A DNA stretch of 15,047 nt from an uncultured Collinsella sp. (GCA_900547125.1 URFU01000048.1:1-15047); one strand, 5' to 3'. Positions 6,032-12,924 are shown, counted from the stretch's first letter. A program made the numbers and translations. Notes: generated by a model from the letters alone, not told the origin.

Positions 6032-7111
6032 ATGGCAGATTCCAAGCAGGCTCCACTCGACTCTGCGGCAGCCGCAAAGGCAGCGTTCGCTTCGGTCCAG
6101 GGCAAGCCGTTCCCTAACGACATCTTTACGGCTCCCGAGCTCCGTTGGGCTGTGATCGGGTGCGGCGTTATCGCCAACCAGATGGCCCAGTCTCTCGCGC
6201 TGGCCGGCCGCAAGCTTGCGGGCGTCGCCAACCGCACGCTGTCAAAGGCTCAAGCTTTTGCTGATCAGTATGGCATCGAGAAGGTCTATGACACGGTCGA
6301 GGACCTCTATGCCGATCCGAACATCGACGCGATCTATATCACCACGCCGCATAACACGCATATCACCTACTTGCGCGCCGCGCTGGCAGCTGGCAAGCAC
6401 GTGCTCTGCGAGAAGGCCATTACCCTCAACACCGCCGAACTCGACGAGGCACGTGCCATTGCCGGTGAGCATAACGTGGTCCTCATGGACGCCACCACGG
6501 TGCTCCACATGCCCTTGTATCAGGAGCTGCGTCGTCGCATGGATGCCGGTGAGTTTGGTCGCATGAACCTCGCCCAACTCAACTTTGGTAGCTACAAGGA
6601 GTACGGCGACCTGACCAACCGCTTTTACAATCGCAACCTTGCTGGCGGTGCCATGCTCGACATTGGCGTCTATGCCCTGTCCGTTATGCGCCTGTTTATG
6701 GCAAGTCAGCCCGCTGAGGTCGTTTCGCTGGGCAACACCTGTGAGACCGGTGTCGACGTAGCGGGCGGTATCGTCTGCCGTAATGCCGAGCAGCAACTGG
6801 GTGTTGTGAGCCTTACGCTCCACTCCAAGCAGCCCAAACGCTCGGTTATCAGCTTTGACAAGTGCTATATCGAGGTCAACGAGTATCCGCGTGCCGATCA
6901 CGCGACCATCGTGTGGACTGCGGACGGCCACCGCGAGGAGGTCCATGCCGGCACCGAGGCTTACGCCCTGTGCTACGAGATGGCCGACCTCGAGAAGGCC
7001 GTTGCCGGCGACGACTCCAAGCGCGAGCTGCTGGATTATGCTTCTGATGTTATGGAGCTTATGACCAAGCTTCGCGCCGATTGGGGGGTCGTGTACCCCG
7101 AGGAGGAGTAA
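6032..7111 (+). CDS. Gfo/Idh/MocA-family NAD(P)-dependent oxidoreductase
   Basis: The family oxidises or reduces sugars, polyols and related compounds with NAD(P). The 359-residue product has a Rossmann nucleotide loop GCGVIA (43-48) and TTPHNTHI (104-111). The EK active-site motif is at 127-128 in CEKAITLN, with Ala where Pro is usual after the Lys. GGAMLDIGVY (205-214) matches the conserved GGxxxDxGxH region with Tyr in place of His, a variant known in dihydrodiol-dehydrogenase-like members. About 35 residues precede the Rossmann fold, rich in Ala and Lys, longer than normal and with no obvious signal peptide. The DeoR-type regulator starts 3 nt after the stop, so both are probably one transcript. 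The substrate cannot be told from sequence. Confidence 0.9.
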   Translation: MADSKQAPLDSAAAAKAAFASVQGKPFPNDIFTAPELRWAVIGCGVIANQMAQSLALAGRKLAGVANRTLSKAQAFADQYGIEKVYDTVEDLYADPNIDAIYITTPHNTHITYLRAALAAGKHVLCEKAITLNTAELDEARAIAGEHNVVLMDATTVLHMPLYQELRRRMDAGEFGRMNLAQLNFGSYKEYGDLTNRFYNRNLAGGAMLDIGVYALSVMRLFMASQPAEVVSLGNTCETGVDVAGGIVCRNAEQQLGVVSLTLHSKQPKRSVISFDKCYIEVNEYPRADHATIVWTADGHREEVHAGTEAYALCYEMADLEKAVAGDDSKRELLDYASDVMELMTKLRADWGVVYPEEE

Positions 7112-7114
7112 GCG

Positions 7115-7861
7115 ATGCTCGCGGAAGATAGGCTCAATGCGATCGTGTCGATGGTGCAGCAGGCTGGCTCGGTTACTGTGCCAGAGCTTGCTGAGGCCCT
7201 GGGCGTGACACCGTCCACCATTCGCCGCGACTTGCAAACGCTCGACCGCGCGCACCGTATCGCCAAGGTACACGGAGGCGCGACGAGTCTGGAGCGTGCA
7301 CACGTGACGCGCGACCTGACGCTTAATGAGCGCAGTGATCTCCATAACGATGACAAGGAGCGCATCTGCGCCCGTGCCGCGGCCCTGGTGGAGCCCGATA
7401 GCTTTGTGTATATCGATTCGGGCTCCACGACCCTCAAGCTCATCGAACATCTTCCGCGCCTTGAGGGTGTCACCTATGTGACCGATTCCGTGCTCCATGC
7501 TCAGCACCTTGCTTTGCGCGGCATGCGCACCGTGGTGCTGGGCGGCGAGCTCAAGCCCGAGACCGAGGCGCTGGTTGGCCCCGATGCCTTGGCAACCCTG
7601 GACCGTTACAACTTTAACTGTGGCTTTTGGGGGTCCAACGGCATTGCTGCCGAGCAAGGTTTCACGGCGCCCGATATCGAGGAAGCGCAGGTTAAGCGCA
7701 TCTCTATGCGCCATACGGCCAAGCGCTTTGTAATCTCAGACGCCAGTAAATTTGGCATGGTAGCGCCCGTCAAGTTCGCGGACTTCCGCGACGCAACGAT
7801 TATTACCGCAGGCGAGGTTCCCGCCAAGTACCGGGCAATGGACAACGTCATCACGGTCTAG
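7115..7861 (+). CDS. DeoR-family transcriptional regulator
   Basis: These regulators pair an N-terminal winged helix with a C-terminal sugar-phosphate sensor and usually repress neighbouring carbohydrate genes. The 248-residue product is of normal length. The DeoR helix-turn-helix is clear at about 19-45 (VTVPELAEALGVTPSTIRRD), followed by the family's KVHGGAT. The sensor domain shows DSGSTT (101-106), LVGPDA, and GSNGI...GFTAPDIEEAQVKR (173-195). It starts 3 nt after the oxidoreductase stop; its Shine-Dalgarno (GAGGAGGAG) lies in the oxidoreductase's last codons. It probably controls its own operon, perhaps through the TGCGT array. The effector is unknown. Confidence 0.93.
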   Translation: MLAEDRLNAIVSMVQQAGSVTVPELAEALGVTPSTIRRDLQTLDRAHRIAKVHGGATSLERAHVTRDLTLNERSDLHNDDKERICARAAALVEPDSFVYIDSGSTTLKLIEHLPRLEGVTYVTDSVLHAQHLALRGMRTVVLGGELKPETEALVGPDALATLDRYNFNCGFWGSNGIAAEQGFTAPDIEEAQVKRISMRHTAKRFVISDASKFGMVAPVKFADFRDATIITAGEVPAKYRAMDNVITV

Positions 7862-7866
7862 CGACA

Positions 7867-7920
7867 GGGGACAGGACAAGGCCAAAGTCACCACAAAGGG
7901 GCCTGTCCCCATTGTGGTGG
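7867..7920. repeat. CCACCACAA-type palindromic repeat, copy B1
   Basis: CACCACAA (7889-7896) faces TTGTGGTG (7912-7919) around a core containing CCTGTCCCC (7902-7910). That core is also complementary to GGGGACAGG at 7867-7875, so two interlocking hairpins are possible. The element begins 5 nt after the regulator stop. Copy B2 at 8253-8295 shares the core and arms with few differences. Confidence 0.85.
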
Positions 7921-7954
7921 TTAGTAACGAAAACCGAGTAGTTTTCTCAATAGA

Positions 7955-7992
7955 AAAGCGGCAACGTCCATCACGGGCGTTGCCGCTTTCGT
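7955..7992. terminator. Terminator-like hairpin, probably serving both strands
   Basis: AAAGCGGCAACG (7955-7966) pairs with CGTTGCCGCTTT (7978-7989), extendable to 15 bp with one G-T, around the loop ATCAC. The T-run is short on the + side (TTTCGTT) and better on the - side (TTTTCT), consistent with a terminator between converging genes. Confidence 0.75.
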
Positions 7993-8006
7993 TGTCTGCC
8001 GGTTTG

Positions 8007-8223
8007 TCTAAGTCTGTAACAACTGGACCGTTAAAAGTGGGCTAGGTGTTACAGATTGAGATACTTCCGAACCGCGCCGTCTCTTTTTCTCAATCTGTAA
8101 CATCTGGGACCGATTTTGCCGAGTTACTGTTACAGATTGAGATTTTCCCTTGAGGGGGATTCGAATGTCTCGATCTGTAACAGATAGACCGGAAAATGGA
8201 CTCTAACTGTTACAGATCGAGAC
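8007..8223. repeat. Six 15-bp elements in alternating orientation on a 40-bp pitch
   Basis: Elements start at 8007, 8047, 8088, 8128, 8168 and 8208, that is steps of 40, 41, 40, 40, 40. Orientation alternates: TCTCAATCTGTAACA or its reverse complement. Elements 2, 3 and 4 are identical when oriented. Elements 5 and 6 share the same A-to-G change, so their pairing is preserved (16 bp with flanking G-C). Element 1 is diverged at its outer end (TCTAAGT). Spacers are 25 or 26 nt. Spacers 1, 3 and 5 each carry GACCG near their start; 2 and 4 do not resemble them. No open reading frame of known type overlaps. It could be a hairpin array or a multi-site protein target. Confidence 0.85.
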
Positions 8224-8252
8224 GTTTTGGGACCGCGGTTGAGCCATTGCGG

Positions 8253-8295
8253 CTAAACCACCACAAAGGTGCCTGTCCCCATTGTGGTGGTTTAG
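8253..8295. repeat. CCACCACAA-type palindromic repeat, copy B2, overlapping a stop codon
   Basis: CTAAACCACCACAA (8253-8266) pairs perfectly over 14 bp with TTGTGGTGGTTTAG (8282-8295) around the core AGGTGCCTGTCCCCA. The TAA stop of the pseudouridine synthase gene (8294-8292, - strand) lies in the right arm. The core GGGGACAGGCACC (read on - strand) resembles sequences I associate with REP-type elements mobilised by RAYT transposases; that link is from memory and untested. Confidence 0.88.
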
Positions 8296-8951
8296 GGCTC
8301 CCAGGGACAGGGGGCTTCGATGTGGATGTGCTCGCCGGTTACGGGATGCGTGAAGGACACGCTGTGGGCGTGGAGCATCAGGCCACAGGGGCGCGGCGTG
8401 CCGTATAGGTCGTCGCCAACCAGGGGGTGATGCTCGCTGGCCAGGTGCACGCGAATCTGATGCTTGCGGCCGGTGAGCAGCTCGACATCGATATACGAAC
8501 GCGTGGGCAGGCCTCGGCGGCTCTTAAGGCGCTTGAGCACCTTGACGCGCGTCTGAGACGGCTTGCCGCTGGCGCCGACACGCATCTTGCGGCTATCGTG
8601 GCGGTCGCGGGCGATAGGCTTGTCGATGAGCTTCTCGTTCCAGTCGATCTTGCCCTCGGCTAGCGCCAGATAGTGCTTTTCGAAGGCGTGGTCGTTCACC
8701 ATTTGGTCAAAGGCGGGCTGCGTCTGCTTGTCGAGCGAAAACAGCACCACGCCGGTGGTGTTGCGGTCCAGGCGGTTGAGCGGCTGCATGTCAGTCGCGG
8801 CAAAGCCGTCGCCCATCGCCAGCAGCAGGTCGCTGGCGTAGTCGGTAAGTGTGCGCTCACCGGTGCCGTCGCCGTGGACGATCATGCCGGCGGGCTTGTC
8901 GATGGCCATGAGCCAGGCGTCGCAGTAGAGGACTTGAGGTTCTTCGTTCAC
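8292..8951 (-). CDS. RluA-family RNA pseudouridine synthase
   Basis: RluA-type enzymes isomerise uridine to pseudouridine in rRNA or tRNA through a catalytic aspartate. The 219-residue product has the entry motif AIDKPAGMIVHG (16-27) and the catalytic segment NRLDRNTTGVVLFS with Asp62. It also has KHYLALAEG (92-100) and the C-terminal LLTGRKHQIRVHLASE (159-173) with DDLYG. There is no N-terminal S4 domain, so it is a short RluA or TruC-like member. The exact target uridine cannot be read. The start is GTG at 8951, with GAAAGG upstream. It follows the U32 gene after 15 nt, so the two are probably cotranscribed. The stop codon lies inside repeat B2. Confidence 0.92.
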   Translation of the reverse strand: MNEEPQVLYCDAWLMAIDKPAGMIVHGDGTGERTLTDYASDLLLAMGDGFAATDMQPLNRLDRNTTGVVLFSLDKQTQPAFDQMVNDHAFEKHYLALAEGKIDWNEKLIDKPIARDRHDSRKMRVGASGKPSQTRVKVLKRLKSRRGLPTRSYIDVELLTGRKHQIRVHLASEHHPLVGDDLYGTPRPCGLMLHAHSVSFTHPVTGEHIHIEAPCPWEP

Positions 8952-8966
8952 GTGTAAGCCTTTCGG

Positions 8967-11459
8967 TTAGCTAATTCCCACAAACATGCAGCCAGAGGTC
9001 GCCCCGCGCAGGCGGGCGGCGGGCTTACGGCCGGCCTGCGCCGCTTCGACGGCACGACGGACGCGGGCGACGGCACGGCCCACTTCATCCGTCTCGAGCA
9101 GGGTTCCGTCAACCATAAAACGGCGCACGCCGGCATCGAGCAGCTGCGGAACCTGCGGCGTGAGGTCGATAGGGTAGGCATCGTACAGGCGCGAGCGGCC
9201 GTGGATGTCGGTGCGCACCGGCATGACCTTGCCATCGATATTCTTGAGCGACAGCTTGCGGGCGCGCAGGCGGCAGTTGGCGCAATCGTGGATACAACCG
9301 TTGGCCACCTGCAGGATGCAGTGCTCGCTCGTCATAACGCGCGGGCGGCCGAACACGGTGATGCCCAGGGCTGCGGGCGCGGAGGTGCCAAGCGAGATAA
9401 TCTCGTCGAGCGTGATCTCGGGCGAGAGCCAAAACGCACTGGCCCCGCGCTCGGCAAGCGCCTCCATGCAGGGCGTGTTGTGCACCGGCAGGCAGGATCG
9501 AATCTCGGCCGTGGCACCAACTTGGGCGGCCAGGGCGAGCTCAGAGATGTTGCCAATAGCGACCGTGGCACCGGCAACAATCCACGGGTCAACGCGTACG
9601 TGGTCAACGGCGCGGCAGACCTCGTCGAGTACGGGCACAATGCCCTGTTCAAACGCATCGGCGGGGGAGAGCTCGGCCGCATTGAGCGCGTCGGTGGTCA
9701 TGTAGATGCGCGTTGCACCCTCGGCGCGCGCTGCCTCGGCGGCGTCGAGCGAGGTGACGGTGGCGCAGATCTGCGGCTCATCGCGGTAGTGCTCGGGCAT
9801 GGGGCGCGTACATTTGTCGAGTACCGGCAGCTCGAGCGTGCGGGCGCGCTCGTCATACGGTGCCAGAATGGCCTCCTCCAGCGCCTTGCAAGCGGCTGTG
9901 CGCACCTTATGTACTGCGGAGAAGCCCATGCCGCAGCCCTCATCGAGCGTCACATCAAAGCTTGCAGCCTCAAAGGGCGAGGAGCCCATGCGGCCGACGT
10001 GCTCTACCAGATCGGCCACCTCGACGGTGCGGGTCTTGGCGGCCTCGACGGTAAAGCCGGTGGCGGTGGCCGTAAGCGAAGGGTCGTCGCAGCAGGTGAG
10101 CGTAACGGTAAACGGCTCACCCAGACGCGCCACAACGGACACGTCTACGGCGCGGCGGCGCAGCACGTCGCGCTTGAGCGCAGCCCCGGCGGCGTCGATG
10201 GCGCGCTGGCTGCGAATCACGCGCACGCGGCAACCCTCGGGCATGCTGCGGGGCACGCGGCACTCGATGACGTCGCCGGCGGCGGCATCATCGGCGGCGA
10301 TGGTGGTCAGGAACTGGTCAAACTCGTCGTCATGACGAAGCTCCAGCAGGTCGCCCTTGCCCACGGGCTCAAACAGCTCAATGCGGGCGATGGCGGCGCG
10401 GCGACGGCGGTCGTCGGGCTTGAGGCCGCGCACATCGCGGTTGGCCAGGCGGCTGCCGAGCACCGTGCCCACGATCTGGCCGCGGTTGTTGGAGCGCTCG
10501 TAGCTCATCATCTCGTCACCCGAGGTACCGTCTTGATAGGCGTGCGTAAAGTCGCGGTTAAAGCAGCGTTTGAGCTGGCGCTGGCGGGCGGCCTCTTCAT
10601 CCTTAGAGGTCGAAACATCGGCCAGCATGTCATCGATCTGATGACGATACACGTCGACGATGGAATACACGTAATCGGGGGCCTTCATGCGGCCCTCGAG
10701 CTTGAGCGATGCGGCGCCGGCGTCATACAGACGGCGAACAAGCTGCGAAGTGTTGGTGTCGCGCGGGCACAGCGCGCGCTCGCGACCGGCAGGGGAGAGC
10801 GAGCGGCCGTTCTCGTCAATTAGCTCGTAGGGTAGGCGGCAGGGCTGGGCGCACATGCCGCGGTTGGCCGAGCGGCCAGCCATGGCAAAGCTCGACAGCA
10901 GGCACAGACCCGAGTAGCAAAAGCAGATGGCACCGTGGCTAAAGACCTCAAGGTCCACATCGGGCGCGGCGTTGTGAATGGCGGCGATCTCGTCGATGGA
11001 GAGCTCGCGCGAGAGAGTCACGCGGTCGGCGCCCTGCTCACGGCACCAAAGGGTTCCGCGGTCGTCGTGGATGTTCGCCTGGGTCGAGATGTGTGTCTCG
11101 ATGCCGGGCATGGTGCGCTTGACCTCAAAGAACAGACCCCAGTCCTGGATAATGAAGGCGTCGGCGCCCAGCGTGGAGCAGCGATGGATGAGTTGCAGCG
11201 CATCGCCCATCTCGGACTGCTTGATGACGATGTTTACCGTGACGTAGACGCGCGACCCGGCTAGATGCGCGGCGCGGCAGGCTTGCTCAAAGGCCTCGTC
11301 GGTAAAGTTGGTTGCCTTGCGGCGGGCGTTGAAGCTGCCCATGCCGCAGTAGATGGCGTCTGCCCCGGCAGCGAGCGCGGCGGCAAAGGGCTCGGGCCCT
11401 CCGGCGGGCGCCAAAAGCTCGGGTCTGCGGTTGGTGGTTCGACTGGCGGTTGCGGTCAT
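8967..11459 (-). CDS. U32-family protein, probable RNA-hydroxylation factor (RlhA/TrhP-like)
   Basis: U32 proteins are annotated as peptidases, but characterised bacterial members (TrhP, RlhA, UbiU/V) carry out hydroxylations and hold an Fe-S cluster. The 830-residue product has the U32 barrel at 13-270: ELLAPAGGPEPFAAALAAGA, then EVFSHGAICFCYSGLCLLSS, SANRGMCAQPCRLPY and LKLEGRMKAPDYVY. Cys179, Cys186 and Cys203 have the C-x6-C-x16-C spacing of cluster-binding members; Cys207 and Cys231 are also close. The middle (about 380-510) is in the place of the DUF3656 insert of RlhA. A C-terminal region repeats barrel-like features and has Cys714, 722, 726 and 729. ATG 11459 follows AAAGGCAGG. A role in rRNA or tRNA hydroxylation fits the pseudouridine synthase partner but is inference. 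Confidence 0.85.
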   Translation of the reverse strand: MTATASRTTNRRPELLAPAGGPEPFAAALAAGADAIYCGMGSFNARRKATNFTDEAFEQACRAAHLAGSRVYVTVNIVIKQSEMGDALQLIHRCSTLGADAFIIQDWGLFFEVKRTMPGIETHISTQANIHDDRGTLWCREQGADRVTLSRELSIDEIAAIHNAAPDVDLEVFSHGAICFCYSGLCLLSSFAMAGRSANRGMCAQPCRLPYELIDENGRSLSPAGRERALCPRDTNTSQLVRRLYDAGAASLKLEGRMKAPDYVYSIVDVYRHQIDDMLADVSTSKDEEAARQRQLKRCFNRDFTHAYQDGTSGDEMMSYERSNNRGQIVGTVLGSRLANRDVRGLKPDDRRRRAAIARIELFEPVGKGDLLELRHDDEFDQFLTTIAADDAAAGDVIECRVPRSMPEGCRVRVIRSQRAIDAAGAALKRDVLRRRAVDVSVVARLGEPFTVTLTCCDDPSLTATATGFTVEAAKTRTVEVADLVEHVGRMGSSPFEAASFDVTLDEGCGMGFSAVHKVRTAACKALEEAILAPYDERARTLELPVLDKCTRPMPEHYRDEPQICATVTSLDAAEAARAEGATRIYMTTDALNAAELSPADAFEQGIVPVLDEVCRAVDHVRVDPWIVAGATVAIGNISELALAAQVGATAEIRSCLPVHNTPCMEALAERGASAFWLSPEITLDEIISLGTSAPAALGITVFGRPRVMTSEHCILQVANGCIHDCANCRLRARKLSLKNIDGKVMPVRTDIHGRSRLYDAYPIDLTPQVPQLLDAGVRRFMVDGTLLETDEVGRAVARVRRAVEAAQAGRKPAARLRGATSGCMFVGIS

Positions 11460-11610
11460 ATCCTGCCTTTCAAAATGCTCAGATAATCAAAAGTATAGTG
11501 GCGCCGTTGCGGCAGGCGATGCCCGTGCTCCAAGCGGGATAAAGTCTTCAGCAGCTTGGACTGGCTGCTCCACATGAGAACCGTTCAGCGGTTCGGGGAG
11601 ACCGTTGGGC

Positions 11611-11646
11611 GATAAAATATTCTCGCAAGCTGATAATATTCTTGCA
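11611..11646 (+). repeat. Direct repeat GATAA..TATTCTyGCA, 21 bp apart
   Basis: GATAAAATATTCTCGCA (11611-11627) is followed by GATAATATTCTTGCA (11632-11646), the second lacking two A. The 21-bp step is two helical turns, as for a tandem operator. The AT-rich repeats may also include the -10 of the ridA promoter (GATAAT at 11632-11637), with TTGGGC at 11605-11610 too far away for a standard -35. Confidence 0.55.
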
Positions 11647-11679
11647 TCAAATAGAAACCTTGAGTACCATCCCAATCAA

Positions 11680-11725
11680 GCGCGGTGTTCAGACCGAACT
11701 GTGCCTCCCGGTGTGAACGCCGCGC
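11680..11725 (+). promoter_or_regulatory. Long hairpin in the ridA 5' leader
   Basis: GCGCGGTGTTC (11680-11690) pairs with GAACGCCGCGC (11715-11725) with one G-T. After a 2 x 2 internal loop, ACCG (11693-11696) pairs with CGGT (11709-11712) around a 12-nt loop. It ends 22 nt before the ridA Shine-Dalgarno and is not followed by a T-run, so it is not a plain terminator. Role unknown. Confidence 0.55.
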
Positions 11726-11747
11726 TCACGCTTTCTCAACTGATCGT

Positions 11748-11753
11748 AAGGAG
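11748..11753 (+). promoter_or_regulatory. Ribosome binding site that fixes the ridA start
   Basis: AAGGAG, 6 nt before ATG 11760. This start gives MSKTVVSSDNAPAAIGPYSP, the usual RidA N-terminus, and excludes an upstream in-frame GTG at 11685. Confidence 0.9.
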
Positions 11754-11759
11754 ATAAAC

Positions 11760-12137
11760 ATGAGCAAGACCGTCGTGTCTTCCGATAACGCACCCGCAGC
11801 CATCGGCCCGTATTCCCCTGGTATCCAGACCGGCAACATGGTGTTCCTGTCCGGCCAGCTGGGCATCGACCCTGCAACCGGCAAGATGCCCGAGGGCGTC
11901 GAGGCCCAGGCCAAGCAGTCCCTCGCCAACGTCGAGGCCCTGCTGACCGCTGCCGGCGCCACCTTTGCCGATGTCGTCAAGACCACGGTCTACCTGGCCG
12001 ACATTGCCGACTTCGCTGCCGTGAACGAGATCTACGCCTCCAAGTTCGAGGCTCCGTTCCCCGCGCGCAGCGCTTTCCAGGTTGCCGCCCTTCCGGCTGG
12101 CGGTCTGGTTGAGATCGAGGTCGTCGCCGCTCTCTAA
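11760..12137 (+). CDS. ridA: RidA-family enamine/imine deaminase
   Basis: RidA hydrolyses reactive enamine/imine intermediates such as 2-aminoacrylate, releasing ammonia and protecting PLP enzymes. The 125-residue length is standard. It has GPYSP with Tyr17, LSGQLGIDPATG (30-41), and PARSAFQVAALPAGGLVEIE, where Arg103 is the substrate-carboxylate arginine and Glu118/Glu120 match the conserved acidic position. It forms trimers in characterised members. It is a single-gene unit, flanked by a structured leader and by a terminator. The nearby purine-type locus could generate enamine intermediates, but a link is only suggestive; RidA is also a housekeeping enzyme. Confidence 0.95.
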   Translation: MSKTVVSSDNAPAAIGPYSPGIQTGNMVFLSGQLGIDPATGKMPEGVEAQAKQSLANVEALLTAAGATFADVVKTTVYLADIADFAAVNEIYASKFEAPFPARSAFQVAALPAGGLVEIEVVAAL

Positions 12138-12166
12138 GGCGTTGGCAACAACTAAACATGACATGC

Positions 12167-12205
12167 AAAAAGACCCTGCAGCGCGTGCGAGCTGCAGGGT
12201 CTTTT
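12167..12205. terminator. Bidirectional terminator between ridA and the YheO-like gene
   Basis: AAAAGACCCTGCAGC (12168-12182) pairs over 15 bp with GCTGCAGGGTCTTTT (12191-12205) around an 8-nt loop. T-runs lie on both strands (TTTT on +; AAAAA at 12167-12171 read as T on -). It can end ridA and the converging regulator gene. Confidence 0.92.
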
Positions 12206-12225
12206 GTCAAGCGATGCGACAAAAA

Positions 12226-12255
12226 TGATCCGTTTTCCTCCGTCCCCAAGGGATC
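12226..12255. repeat. Third copy of the 30-nt dispersed repeat (A3)
   Basis: It begins TGATCCGTTTTCCTCC and ends CCCCAAGGGATC, an exact match to the reverse complement of arm 5765-5794, over 6.4 kb away. It stands alone, without an inverted partner. As with A1/A2 it lies close downstream of a terminator (21 nt), between two genes' 3' ends. Confidence 0.92.
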
Positions 12256-12261
12256 GGTGGG

Positions 12262-12918
12262 TTAGCCCTCCTTGCGAACTTTTTGCAGGTAGCGGTAGAC
12301 GCTGGGCTCCGAGATGCCCAGCGCGGCGGCGGCGCAGGCCACGGCGCCCTTGAGCATGAACACCCCGTTACCGTTGAGGTGGCGAATGACGTCCACGCGG
12401 TCGCTCTGACCAAGCGACGCTACATCCAGCCCGCGCGCGCTCAGCAACTCGGCAATGCTGCGGTCGATGAGCTCCTGTGTAGACTCCGAAAGGCTTTCGA
12501 CCTCGATAGGGGCGGGCTCCGTGCGCGTCGGCGCCGCGTCGAAGCACGCCATGAGCTGCTGCGCCATGGCGTTGATGGAGCGCACGGTCGAGAGGTCGGT
12601 GTTGACGCAGAGCATACCGACGATCTCGTTATCTTCGCGGATAAAGTACGTCGCTGACTCCAGCGTCTTGCCACCGGCACCGCGCCCCTCGTAGCCCGTA
12701 ATAAACGGCAGGTCGCGATACTTGGGGTCGTGCATGATCTTGCGCGCCAGATCGGTGGCGGGACCGCCGACCTTACGGCCGCTCACGATGCCGTTGCGAA
12801 TATCAACGATGGCGTGGTCGGGATCCGAGAAATCGTGCAGCACGATTTCGCTGTTTTTGCCGAGTATCTGCTCCAGAAAATCGACCATCGGCAAAAAGCG
12901 ACGTACGGTCTCGTTCAC
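12262..12918 (-). CDS. YheO-like PAS/HTH transcriptional regulator
   Basis: The 218-residue product has a YheO-type PAS region at about 5-115: FLPMVDFLEQILGKNSEIVL, then HDFSDPDHAIVDIRNG, GRKVGGPATDLA and the GKTLESATYFIREDNEIVGM segment. A C-terminal helix-turn-helix lies at about 150-212 with VFMLKGAV and ALGISEPSVYRYLQKVRK. Characterised relatives (DauR of Pseudomonas) repress amino-acid catabolic genes. It is divergent from the NCS2 permease, so control of the permease-ssnA genes is likely. The start is GTG 12918, set by AAAGGAG 6 nt upstream. The frame extends 47 codons further upstream, but those residues are not family-like. Confidence 0.9.
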   Translation of the reverse strand: MNETVRRFLPMVDFLEQILGKNSEIVLHDFSDPDHAIVDIRNGIVSGRKVGGPATDLARKIMHDPKYRDLPFITGYEGRGAGGKTLESATYFIREDNEIVGMLCVNTDLSTVRSINAMAQQLMACFDAAPTRTEPAPIEVESLSESTQELIDRSIAELLSARGLDVASLGQSDRVDVIRHLNGNGVFMLKGAVACAAAALGISEPSVYRYLQKVRKEG

Positions 12919-12924
12919 GGGCAA

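Larger units (their letters stand above)
11460..11759. promoter_or_regulatory. Divergent regulatory region between the U32 gene and ridA
   Basis: No gene is seen in these 300 nt. On the - strand, TATACT (complement of 11492-11497) is a possible -10 for the U32 operon, without a clear -35. Towards ridA there is a direct repeat (11611-11646) and a long hairpin (11680-11725), listed separately. The in-frame extension of ridA upstream to 11685 passes through the hairpin and lacks homology. Confidence 0.45.

Noticed and set aside
6242..7714. 490-codon - strand open frame across the oxidoreductase and DeoR genes
   Set aside because: It spans two genuine genes on the other strand and shows no family motif.
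8007..8223. CRISPR array
   Set aside because: Elements are only 15 bp, alternate in orientation, and the odd spacers share a motif. CRISPR repeats are longer and all in one direction; no cas gene is near.
8196..8408. 70-codon + strand open frame with a CPHCGG segment
   Set aside because: It runs through the palindromic repeats and into the antisense of the pseudouridine synthase; the Cys motif comes from the repeat B2 core.
9201..10823. 540-codon + strand open frame opposite the U32 gene
   Set aside because: It is the antisense shadow of a GC-rich gene whose U32 motifs are clear; its translation has no recognisable domain and an Ala/Gly/His/Arg-rich composition.
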